Assembly (NCBI GenBank): GCA_903813345.2
Contig: CAIIXF020000007.1
Coordinates: forward strand, 9,553,730 to 9,617,729
From: Owenia fusiformis
Lineage: Eukaryota > Annelida > Polychaeta > Sabellida > Oweniidae
Reading direction: 5' to 3'
Length of the DNA stretch: 64,000 nucleotides
This document shows positions 20,844 through 32,264 of this stretch, piece after piece. Every line of letters begins with the position of its first letter. Within the stretch, counting starts at the first letter, position 1. Both the position numbers and the translations under genes were made by a program. Below the pieces are notes generated by a model that saw only the letters and a list, made by a program, of their open reading frames with translations, was not told where the DNA came from and did no database searches.

Positions 20844-23126
20844 TAAACATTGAATAAAACAAAATTTGAAGAAAAAAAACTACTTCAAGACTGAATTATT
20901 TTTCATAAATATGATAGAAATATTGAATGATGTGGAGTTGGATATCTGTATATATTTCTGAGGGTGTATCCAACGATGCCCACAGAGGTTACAATATTCA
21001 TTTTTCGTGTTATCTTTTTTAAGTCTTTCCGATGTGAAATCAAAGAATTGGACTAAATGAAAATGAATTAAAGAAAACATAATTATTTTTCTGAGTTGAG
21101 ACGGAATACCGCCATTATTTTTAGTCACATACTACCTGATTGATCAATGAGAAAGTGAGTGTCGCGGCGTGGAAATAATAATATAATTCATTTCACTGGT
21201 GAAAGAAATTTTAAGCAAAATAATTATTTTCAAATAAATGAAGCTAAAATACAACCCCAAACAAAATATGTTAGCAGCAGCCTATTGTTGGTGGCCAAAG
21301 GCTGTTATATAAGACCAAAAAACGAATCCGTTTGAGATTTGCATACTAAGAATCATCACTGAAAATTTGAAATTGATCGCTCCAATGGTGTGGCTGAAAA
21401 CGCATAGACAAGAATTTACAGACAAGATTTGAAAATGGAAAAATCCGAAGTGGCTGCCTAATCTCCAAGGCCCCTAGAATGAGACCTCTCACCATTTGAC
21501 AGATTGCATGACTCTATAATATACAAAATTTGGTGAGGGTCCTAGCTGAGCCCTCAGATATCAATATGTTCCCATACAAATCTGTCAAATTTCAATGTGT
21601 CACCATACCGACCAATTAAATTGATCATTGCCATACCTCAAGTCATAATTTGGGGGGCATTCTCTTACCACATACTAAAATTTGGGTCCATTGCCATACC
21701 AAATATCATAAAAGATACCCCACCACGCGGTAGAGATTTCAACCACAATCCTTGATATGTCGCCAGTTCTTCTATCACTCTCCGCCATATTCTGCGCAAG
21801 GACTCCCATTACAACCCTCCATCGCTGCATCAACATATTTATCACATTAAACGCAGCAATTTCCAAAAGTCCTACACATCTGTTCGAAATTGATCAAAAC
21901 GCCCGTTCTCTTCCAAAACGCCCTGTTGGATCTATACACCTTATCAGTAGTCATAGACTCTGCGCAGTGGGCGTTTTGGAAGACAACAGGGCATTTTGGT
22001 CAATTTCGAACAGTTGCGTAGGACTTCTCAATTGCTGCGTTTATAAATATGTTGATGCAGCGATGGAGGGTTGTAATAAGAAAAACGGCGTAGTGTGAGA
22101 CTCACAATCATTTATTTTCTAAAGACAGGGTAGATTTGAAATTCAAATTAACGGTTTTGCGGGGCGTTTTGGTTTCAATACGCCCCGGTGAGTTAGTACC
22201 GCATGCCCATGTGAGCCGAGAATCCCCCATTCAAATCCCCATCAAGGACAGTGAAACCACAGGGCATGACGTGATGTTGCGAGACATGGTCTAAGTCACC
22301 ACTACCAAAACTTTGATTTTTTTTCTTTTTCGCATTACAATTTCAGTTTCACAACAAATTGAATAATTCAAAACAATCTGATTCATAATTTAATTTGTTG
22401 AATTTTTTTTTCTGAAAAAAACAAGCAATCTCAACTCAATATCAATGCCTAGCAAATTCCTTGATGGTGAAAGTGATGCACTGCGCTTTAAATCACTCAC
22501 CTGACACAGCTGTAAGTGCAGGAATATGACAGTTTGCTAGTATTTAAGAAAAGTGTTCGATTAATGATACCGGTAGCCATACCGGAAACGAGCGTGTATT
22601 CACTGAAACGTAAACTGACAGCTGATGTGAAACGAATTTGTATATTTTTATTCTTGCTCTAATCTTTTATTACTTGAATAACAATCTTTAATAAGATAAG
22701 ATACAAATGATTAATATTATTGAATATAAAAGTTCTTATCATTTGTACCCCTTTTATAATAATAAGGCATTATTTTCGTTTCAGGTATTCCTCCATACAA
22801 CTCCGAAATAAAGTTTTAAACTCCTCAACTTTTAAACAAAAGTCTATCTTTTCAATCAATAGTATCGCTCCAACATTATAATATGTATTTACGGTACCAT
22901 GATATCAATTTTAACATGTTACCAACAAACAATAGTAATGCATACATCAGGTAGGATACAGTTATTTTGATCTAGACCTAACATGAGTAAGAAAGAGAGT
23001 GGGAGGGGGTACCCCATGTGGGATGGATTTTCTTTTCAGGACAACTCTACTATCTGTTGCAATGCCTATGCTCATGAGTTTATCCATAAACTTTCTTGTG
23101 TATTCTGTGGAACTTGATCGCAATAT
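20844..23126. other. Unassigned AT-rich sequence
   Basis: I found no exon with convincing splice sites or conserved peptide. It contains the foldback hairpin at 21808-22077 listed separately. Open frames near 21757-22098 come from that hairpin. Confidence 0.5.
21808..22077. mobile_element. 270-bp hairpin element
   Basis: The left arm (about 112 bp from attacaaccctccatcgctgc) is repeated in inverted form ending gcagcgatggagggttgtaat. The arms differ at scattered bases and small indels, and the centre is about 45 bp. It is a MITE-like foldback; the target duplication is not clear. Confidence 0.75.
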
Positions 23127-24627
23127 CAGTGGCGTAGGAACAATGTACGCCAAAACGCCAGTGCGTAGTGTTGAAAAGTGAGAATAAAAAGGCTTATTAA
23201 TTTTCCTATGTTCTTTATTCATATTTTCTCATTGTATTGTCCAAAAGTAATCTCGAGCACACTAGCCTAAAGAAATGTTTTGTGGATACCATATGATATG
23301 CTCGTTTTTTCAATAGTACTCTTTTGCATGTTTTTTGTGCCTCTGTTATTTTTCTAATCTGGGCCACAGATAAATGACACTTTTTGAAAAATAAAATATT
23401 GAAAGTAACCTTGTTTCTATAATTCTAATCCTAGAAAATGCAAAAAGTAACATGCTTTATTTCATGATAATCGAGCCACTATTGACTATCTTATGGATTT
23501 TAAAACTAAAATACAATTTCGCCAAATATTCGTGATTCGCGTTCTCTTCACGAATTTGAGAAAAAAACGTTTTTTTCAAAAACTACTTGATGAATACCTT
23601 TGCAATTTTTTTGCGCATGTTCTGTAATGCTTATGCAATCAAACTGTGGTCTCGTTTAATTATAATGATAAGCCTCTTTAAATGAGATGTATATTTTTTT
23701 TATTCTCCCCTACCCCCAATTTTTCAATTTCACAATATCGATTTATATTCCGTTGCTAGGCAAAATCATAGACAGAAATTATAGTTAAGTCAGCAATTAT
23801 CTATTTTCTTACTAAATCACCAATTGTTATTGGTAGTACTTCTTGAAATATGAATGTTAAAGACAAAAACAACTTGAAAATGTTGATTACTCAAATACGC
23901 GTTCCATCGATTTCAGGTCTAGAAAAGCTATTATCTAGATTTTTATTTCATTTGAAAGATAATAGATTATTGTTTTAGGAAATATAACATTTTTGGCACC
24001 CCCTAAGTCACGTTGACCTCGATTTGACCTTTGTGGTGGGAAGTTTATTTGGTCTTGCGAATTAGTGTTATAAAAAAGGTTGCAGACATTAGGGTTAATT
24101 GTTTCATTGATCACGAATGCGTTACTCTAAATCAATTGATCAAGCTAGATTCTTTAATCTGTACGTGTCGTATTGCACGGTACACGATGGAATCAGACAA
24201 TACTATATATCTCAATTTAATTATTCGAAAATGATTAAAAATCTCTCATTGTTATTTGGAAATTGATCGTCTATATCGTTCGAGACATAAGTGAAGTGAG
24301 AATGATTTGTGATTTTCCATGGCGATTTTAAATGATGAAAATCATTCGAACATTTTAACCACATTAAAAGGGGCATCAAGGATTTTAAGCTTGCATATAA
24401 AATCGAAACGCCAACCTATACGTATGACCAATCGCCCATACAAATGCATCGCTTAAACATTTCCGTTCACATTTAGGTTATGAAAACATTGCATTCTGTA
24501 TTGCCATAAAATGACGTTTAACGAGCATAAAATAGGCGTTTTGATATAGAATATTTGACACAATTGTTTCATAGTTTTGGCGGGATTTTTTGGCGTAGTG
24601 TTGAATTTACACCTTCCTACGCCCCTG
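23127..24627 (+). mobile_element. 1501-bp non-autonomous DNA transposon, copy 1
   Basis: The ends are CAGTGGCGTAGGAA and the complement of CAGGGGCGTAGGAA. Ends of the form CAGNGGCG are common in hAT elements. The 8-mers outside (cgcaatat, cgcatgat) are only similar, so a target duplication is doubtful. Both ends also carry 'gcgtagtgttgaa'. It contains a 67-codon open frame (24031-24234) present unchanged in copy 2, with no recognisable domain. Confidence 0.8.
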
Positions 24628-24874
24628 CGCATGATCCTTCTTTAGTAATTAGATCCATGGGAATTGCCAGTAGTCCATTAGTCTATATCCAATAGACTGA
24701 ATTTCCTGAGAATTCAGTCTATTGATCATTATGTCCCTCCTGTGGGAAAAAACAGGAAATTTCAGGCACACAATTATCAATTTTAGGAAACTTACTTCCC
24801 AAAAATAAGCATTATAACAATTCAATTAAGTAGTAAGGTACAATTAAATGCTATGAAAAGTAACACAGCATATT

Positions 24875-26629
24875 CACGCCCGGTGATCGTGAATATGGGA
24901 TGGAGGGGGGTTACTCGAGTCTCTAGCTTACAGCTAGACGAAACTTCATTGATTTCGTATGTACTGTGCTACACGCACCTACACGCACCTAGAACTCATT
25001 TTTAATAAATTTTATAAATATTTTTAAGAATATTAATCATATTTAGGATGAAGCGTTGCTTGTCTGGATTTAGATATTTCAAAATTTCATTTCGGAGTTT
25101 GACACATGGTGAAATTTTCTCGCTGTAGCTAAAAATGGCTTCCGGTTCTGGACGTGAATAACATTTGAAATTATTCTCGCTTAAAGAAATCAAATATAAC
25201 AATAGATTCAGACGGGGATGTGAGCTGATGTTCTTCAAATCTATACATAAAGGTATATTTCATATTATTATGCCATATTTACTGTGCGTGTGACACAATG
25301 ATTTACAATATTTATAATACTAAGGCAGCTCAATCTTCCTCCTCAAAGCCGGAATATAGAGAAGGCTTTGGACCGAAGTCAGAGGGGGGGAGCAGGCAAT
25401 TTCTGCTAGGAAATTCAACAAATCTGGAAGATTTATTTTTTCAAGAAAAAGTTTACTATTGAATTGCTAAATGGATAGGCGCACCGTATGGTAGAATATG
25501 TTAGGTTTTCTGGGATTTTTTCTGAAACGATACGCATCTCACTGGCGGATTAGGGGGGGGGGCAAAAAGGCCCCAAAAAGTCGGCCTTTTTGGTCATTAC
25601 TGGGCCTTTCAAGGCCTTATTTTTTAAATTCAGGCCAAATTTTGAAGAAAATGGGCCTCAAAATTTCAAAATTTGGGCCCACTTTTCCGTTTTAGGGGCC
25701 CAAAAATTTTTGCCGCGCAAGCGCGGACTTTTTTTTTCTCTGACCTGAAATTTGGGCCCCCCCCCCCTTGTTGATTCCCAGATCCGCCCCTGCATCTAAG
25801 GTATGAGATCTATTAAAAAAGGTGCAAGGCCATCAACAGGCACAAATCAACGTTTTTGCTATAAATCAAGCAACAATGGACTACACGACCTGTAATAAAT
25901 ACTTGTAAGTGATGTTATCATAACTAAATTAATGTCATTGCTGAATTTATAAAATAAGTTTCCATATGTGAAATAAAAAATAGTCAAAAATAATGAATTT
26001 GGGACGGAGGGGGGGAGGGGACGGAGGGGGGGAGCAATATGTATATAAGACATGATTAGAGATGTTTCGCGACTTTAAGTCCTTTTACTCCAAATGTCCC
26101 CATTTTTCAGTCTCCAGGGGTATATCATCCAGTTTCTTACTTAGTTAATGAGTTCATTTTTCAAATACAAGAATTCGTGTGAAGTTGTTTCACTTTATAG
26201 AATTATTACTCCCCCCCTCCGTCCCCCCCCCCTCCGTCCCATTTTAATTATTTTCCATTATTTTTTATTTTACGTATGGAAACTTATTTTATAAATTCAG
26301 CAATGACATTAATTTAGTTATGATAACATCACTTACAAGTATTTATTACAGGTCGTGTAGTCCATTGTTGCTTGATTTATAGCAAAAACGTTGATTTGTG
26401 CCTGTTGATGGCCTTACGCCTTTTTTAATAGATCTCATACCTTAGATGCGTATCGTTTCAGAAAAAATCCCAGAAAACCTAACATATTCCACCATACCGT
26501 GCGCCTATCCATTTAGCAATTCAATAGTAAACTTTTTCTTGAAAAAATAAATCTTCCAGATTTGTTGAATTTCCTAGCAGAAATTGCCTGCTCCCCCCCT
26601 CCGTCCCATATTCACGATCACCGGGCGTG
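24875..26629. mobile_element. Foldback element with 5-bp duplication
   Basis: The ends CACGCCCGGTGATCGTGAAT and its complement are flanked by ATATT on both sides (24870-24874 and 26630-26634). The inverted arms carry runs of GGGACGGAGGGGG. They pair at 25385-25539 plus 25793-26030 with 26205-26600. The centre lies near 26030-26205. The left arm has two extra segments absent from the right arm (about 24906-25384 and 25540-25792). Confidence 0.75.
25540..25792. mobile_element. 253-bp element inserted in the foldback arm
   Basis: The ends are CACTGGCGGAT and the complement of CAGGGGCGGATCTG, flanked by CATCT (25535-25539 and 25793-25797). The opposite arm has the uninterrupted sequence (agatg at 26444-26448), which shows the pre-insertion state. 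The body is rich in GGCC and long G and C runs. Similar sequence is at 59140-59255. Confidence 0.8.
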
Positions 26630-26839
26630 ATATTGTCAAATGGAAATAAAGCTAGGGGAAGTAACAAGTATGCAAATTAATTTACCCCGTCAGCCATTTT
26701 GAATGGCACTTCCTATGTAAACAAATATTTTTCAATCCCAAATTTTAACATATGTGGGCTATAGTCTGAATATTTTCATTCCAAATTTCAAAAAAAATTC
26801 AGACGAGAGGATATAGTCTAAGTAGTCCATGGTAAATAC

Positions 26840-26960
26840 TGGTAGAGGGCTATTCCATGGAAATAACCATGGAAAACCATGAAACTTTCCATGGTAATTA
26901 CCGGTATTTCCTGGAAAAAACCAATGTAACTGTCCATGGTATTTACCATGAAAAACTGGG
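26840..26960. repeat. CCATGG-rich self-complementary tract
   Basis: A series of words such as ccatggaaataaccatgg, ttccatggtaattacc and ccatggtatttaccatg, readable on both strands. Short frames here are not genes. Confidence 0.75.
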
Positions 26961-27174
26961 AATGTAATCAAGTCCAATGGTTTGTACTTCTTCAAACCTT
27001 AATGAGAGTATCAGATCTAGTGAGCAGCCTTACAAAAATATTAGGATAAATTTTCAAAAATCTTTATTGGGGTTTTTAGCTTGTTTTGATGGCCGGAATG
27101 AAGTTGAACTTCAAAGTATCAGTGGATTTGCAAGACTCTCAAAGTTTCCTCTTGTCCATTATTCTAAATGATAG

Positions 27175-27545
27175 ATTGTATTTTCCATAAAGATGCAGTT
27201 TGACCCTATTTCAGCCAGCCTACTGGGCAAGGCAAAAAATGTAAGTAATCAAACCCATGAAATACGCAAACTAGAACAATAAATGCCTGCAAATGTCAAG
27301 GGGGTGTGATTTTTTTGTATGCAATCCCACCTATTGCACACAACCCGCTGGCAGATCCAGAAGCTAGCAAATGGAGGGGCTGTATTTCAAGTCTGTAAAG
27401 AAAACTTAAGGCCTATCTTTGAAAATTTGGCCCATATGCCCAAAAAGGCCCATTTTTGGGGCCCTTAAAAAGATTTTGGGCCCATCCAAGGGGAAATCTG
27501 CCAGTTCACCTTGATATGTTGCCCTAATAACTACAATTACATAGC
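27175..27545 (+). repeat. Direct duplicate segment, copy 1
   Basis: It shares 'tattttccataaagatgcag', 'tatttcagccagcctact', 'aatgtcaagggggtgtgat' and 'aggggaaat..gccagttcacc' with 31105-31530, in the same order and orientation. It includes a GGCCC-rich part similar to other GGCGGATC-type elements. Confidence 0.75.
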
Positions 27546-28242
27546 TGTAGGGACCGGGGGTTTGATGGGTTCGGACGAACCCCCGCTCAGGATTTCCCCA
27601 AAAAAATATTTGCGGAAAAATCCATTGCAATAACCAGAAACATATATTCAATTTGTATGACCAGTAGATAAAATAGTAAAGTTACACATCTCTCCAAAAG
27701 TTTGGCAACCTTAGGCACGGGTTGGGATTGTCTAATTTTGGAAATACACCGGAGCATCATGACATTATGCAAAGAAGAAATATTAATAATTTAGCAAAAC
27801 TTATTTTCAAACTTAAAAGCTGCTCCATCTACGGTGAAACAAACCAACTGTCTTAATACTGATGAAAACACATTTTCATTCAAATCTGTTTTGTTTTATT
27901 TCAAACAAAAAATTCTTGCTAAGTCTGGCCCGGGATTGAAAAGTCCTTAAAAGCAAATATTTAATAAATAAATAAAAAATAAAATAAAAAAATATTAAAT
28001 TATATAAACATTTTGAAATGAGTTATAAAGCATTTGATCGAATGAGTATTTATTATCCATCACTTTTTTAAGGAAAAATTAATCCATTGCGCTCTATTTT
28101 CACGAATATCAAACTTTAGTGGATCGTGTTAATGTCATTAATTATATATGTTTAGCAAATAAATGTATTAAGGGAGGCAATTAGGTGAGTATGTCTCTGG
28201 TACTAAATACAAAAAAGGTACACACACTAAAAAGGTACACAC

Positions 28243-29743
28243 CAGGGGCGTAGGAAGGTGTAAATTCAACACTACGCCAAAAAATCCCGCCAAAACTATG
28301 AAACAATTGTGTCAAATATTCTATATCAAAACGCCTATTTTATGCTCGTTAAACGTCATTTTATGGCAATACAGAATGCAATGTTTTCATAACCTAAATG
28401 TGAACGGAAATGTTTAAGCGATGCATTTGTATGGGCGATTGGTCATACGTATAGGTTGGCGTTTCGATTTTATATGCAAGCTTAAAATCCTTGATGCCCC
28501 TTTTAATGTGGTTAAAATGTTCGAATGATTTTCATCATTTAAAATCGCCATGGAAAATCACAAATCATTCTCACTTCACTTATGTCTCGAACGATATAGA
28601 CGATCAATTTCCAAATAACAATGAGAGATTTTTAATCATTTTCGAATAATTAAATTGAGATATATAGTATTGTCTGATTCCATCGTGTACCGTGCAATAC
28701 GACACGTACAGATTAAAGAATCTAGCTTGATCAATTGATTTAGAGTAACGCATTCGTGATCAATGAAACAATTAACCCTAATGTCTGCAACCTTTTTTAT
28801 AACACTAATTCGCAAGACCAAATAAACTTCCCACCACAAAGGTCAAATCGAGGTCAACGTGACTTAGGGGGTGCCAAAAATGTTATATTTCCTAAAACAA
28901 TAATCTATTATCTTTCAAATGAAATAAAAATCTAGATAATAGCTTTTCTAGACCTGAAATCGATGGAACGCGTATTTGAGTAATCAACATTTTCAAGTTG
29001 TTTTTGTCTTTAACATTCATATTTCAAGAAGTACTACCAATAACAATTGGTGATTTAGTAAGAAAATAGATAATTGCTGACTTAACTATAATTTCTGTCT
29101 ATGATTTTGCCTAGCAACGGAATATAAATCGATATTGTGAAATTGAAAAATTGGGGGTAGGGGAGAATAAAAAAAATATACATCTCATTTAAAGAGGCTT
29201 ATCATTATAATTAAACGAGACCACAGTTTGATTGCATAAGCATTACAGAACATGCGCAAAAAAATTGCAAAGGTATTCATCAAGTAGTTTTTGAAAAAAA
29301 CGTTTTTTTCTCAAATTCGTGAAGAGAACGCGAATCACGAATATTTGGCGAAATTGTATTTTAGTTTTAAAATCCATAAGATAGTCAATAGTGGCTCGAT
29401 TATCATGAAATAAAGCATGTTACTTTTTGCATTTTCTAGGATTAGAATTATAGAAACAAGGTTACTTTCAATATTTTATTTTTCAAAAAGTGTCATTTAT
29501 CTGTGGCCCAGATTAGAAAAATAACAGAGGCACAAAAAACATGCAAAAGAGTACTATTGAAAAAACGAGCATATCATATGGTATCCACAAAACATTTCTT
29601 TAGGCTAGTGTGCTCGAGATTACTTTTGGACAATACAATGAGAAAATATGAATAAAGAACATAGGAAAATTAATAAGCCTTTTTATTCTCACTTTTCAAC
29701 ACTACGCACTGGCGTTTTGGCGTACATTGTTCCTACGCCACTG
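28243..29743 (-). mobile_element. 1501-bp non-autonomous DNA transposon, copy 2 (inverted)
   Basis: It has exactly the same length as copy 1 and, in the several hundred bases I compared at both ends and in the open frame, the same sequence in reverse orientation. The outer 8-mers (gtacacac, cacacatt) do not form a clean duplication. Near identity points to very recent movement or to gene conversion between inverted copies. Confidence 0.8.
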
Positions 29744-32264
29744 CACACATTACGTGCAGTGAAAAGTTATGTCCAATAAAAAAGCCAGATGCAGTCATCT
29801 TTTGTTGAGGAAGCAAAGACATAAGGAGGATTATATCAAATAAGTCTAGATTTATTGTTTCGAATGAGTATTTATTTTCACAGTTTAGGGAAAAAGTTCA
29901 TAATAAAAAATATTAAAATAATCACATGATGTACCAATATGCATTCCTTCCTGATAATCACTTTTTATTTTCTAAAAAAACTGATCCACTGATAATCGCC
30001 AACGGATTATCAAGATTTTTAAACTTCAAAGACCTAATTACAGATGGTCTGCCATTGAATCTAATCTACTAATGAAATATAGAGCCCATTGGTTCCCTTT
30101 GGTCTACATGGGGATGACGATTTTCAAAGATTCGTCAAATTTAGAAGAAAAAAAATTGGGAAAATTTGGAGGCAATTGGAAATGAAGTCAAGTTACATTT
30201 CCATCAATATTATACAGATTTTCCTTGCAGGTTATGTAAATAAAAATTCAAACATAAAGAGGAGGGAGCTTATGTTTCCAAACTTTTGGAGGGGAGTGTA
30301 TTTGCCAGAAAGACGAGAGGATTTAAGCCTTGCACAAGTTTCAAATCTTTTGTCTAAAAAGGATTTGACAGCATTCTTTAATAAGATAATAAAATGTTCA
30401 TTTCTCAAAAACTAATTAGAGTTTATAATGATTCACAAGTTCATCTAAAATGTTTTCATTTCTCAAAACGTTCATGATAATCGTCATTAATGATAAATAA
30501 AAAACAGCGGAACGGTGATAGAGGAGGGAATGTTTTCAAAGTTATGAAAGGCCCACTTTGCGTTTTTTGGGCAAAATAAAAACTTGTATTTGAATTCTAT
30601 AGAATGTCCAATGTATTGATAAGAACCTTATCTTTCATTTGACACCAACAACAGCTCAAATGGACCACATCAAAGCTTGCAATAATTGATCAAAAAATAT
30701 TTTCAATCTGTCAAGCTAAATTAAGTATAGTGGGCCTTTAAGTACAGGTTATTTTTTTATTTTCAATTCAAAGAAAGAACAAATAGGTTTTTTCAGCATT
30801 AGTTGTTGCAAGGCATTAAAATTTAAAAGAAATGTTTAATGTTAGAGCCTACAGAGCACCCATATTGTTATTATTTATTCAATTTGGTCTTTTGGGAATT
30901 TCAGCCCATGTTTCATTCCATTAATACAATACTATTTGTCATGTGTCACTTCTATTAAAAGACTTTTATTGTGCGCCATGATTGAATAAGTATTACATTC
31001 TTCAAAATGCTTTTATGTAAGGTACACCGATGAAGGGGGAGTTTTGTGGATAACCTAAAAAATTGAACCCCTGGTCACCAATTGCTGTCGGGCTACGCTG
31101 GATGTATTGTATTTTCCATAAAGATGCAGTATGACCCTATTTCAGCCAGCCTACTTGGCAAGGCAATGAAGATGTAAGTAATCAAACCCATGTAATCAAA
31201 CCCATGAAACCAGCAAACTAGAACAATAAATTGACAGGTTTATTGGAGGGGCCTAGCCAGCAAATGTCAAGGGGGTGTGATTTTTTTGTTTGCAATCCTA
31301 CCCATTGTACACACCCCACTAGCAGATCCAGAAGCTAGCAAGGGGGGCTGCCTTTCAAGTCTGTAAAGGGCCCAAATTTTGAAAACTTAAGGCCTAATTT
31401 TGAAAATTTGGCCTTAAAAGGCCAAGTTATGCCCAAAAAGGCCCATTTTTAGGGCCCTTAACAATTTTCTGGGCCAGTCCTAGGGGAAATGCGCCAGTTC
31501 ACCCTGATATGTTGCCCTAAAAACTACAAAAACCTATTATGGTATTTTTGGACAATTGTTACAGTTTCTGAAATGTTGCACTAAAAAAACAAAAGCCTCC
31601 ACCAAAAAAATAAAAAATCGATGGGAGATTTTTGTAAAAATATAACTTAAAAACCAATCATCAGATCAATGTTAAGATTTTATGCACTGATGTACATGTA
31701 GCTTCTGAATTAGGTTATATAATTTTACAATTTAGCAACCCTCACCCAATGCAGGAGGTCATCATTCCCTAATTTAGTACTTTTAATTTCATGCAATATT
31801 TTACAAGATATATATATAGTTACATATACATGTATACATCTATTAACAGTTACATAGCTTTTTTATGTTGACATAATTTTTTGTAAATCTAAACAGGGCA
31901 AACATTTATTTTACTTGGCCTGTATTGCAGGTTACCTCAACCTACTTTCTTTTCAATAGAGGGATAGCAGTAGTTGTCAATTAGATTTACATTCCATTTC
32001 AACGAGGTTGTGACGTCAATAAAACCTAAGAAATAAACAACGAAAGGGCAATGTTATGTCGAAAAATATATTCATATTTTACATGCGACACAGATAAATT
32101 AGTTTCCTCTCCAATAAGTATGTGGCCTTTTAGAGGCTACACATTTTATTAGCCAAACCATATAATCATGCATATCCATTTTACATGTAAAACATAAATG
32201 TATTTATCCATATACATGTAAGATCACAATGTGGTCTTTTGATCGCTTATTTTTTAGGGTTTTA
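29744..32264. other. AT-rich sequence between transposon and array
   Basis: Apart from the duplicate segment at 31105-31530, I see no gene. A 108-codon open frame at 30089-30415 has no recognisable motif or splice context and is probably chance. Confidence 0.5.
31105..31530 (+). repeat. Direct duplicate segment, copy 2
   Basis: Counterpart of 27175-27545, about 3.9 kb away. It includes a small internal duplication ('gtaatcaaacccatg' twice near 31178-31206). The two copies bracket copy 2 of the 1501-bp transposon. Confidence 0.75.

Noticed and set aside
24031-24234. 67-codon ORF identical in two places
   Set aside because: Identity is explained by the two near-identical transposon copies; no domain, and no sign of codon constraint can be shown.
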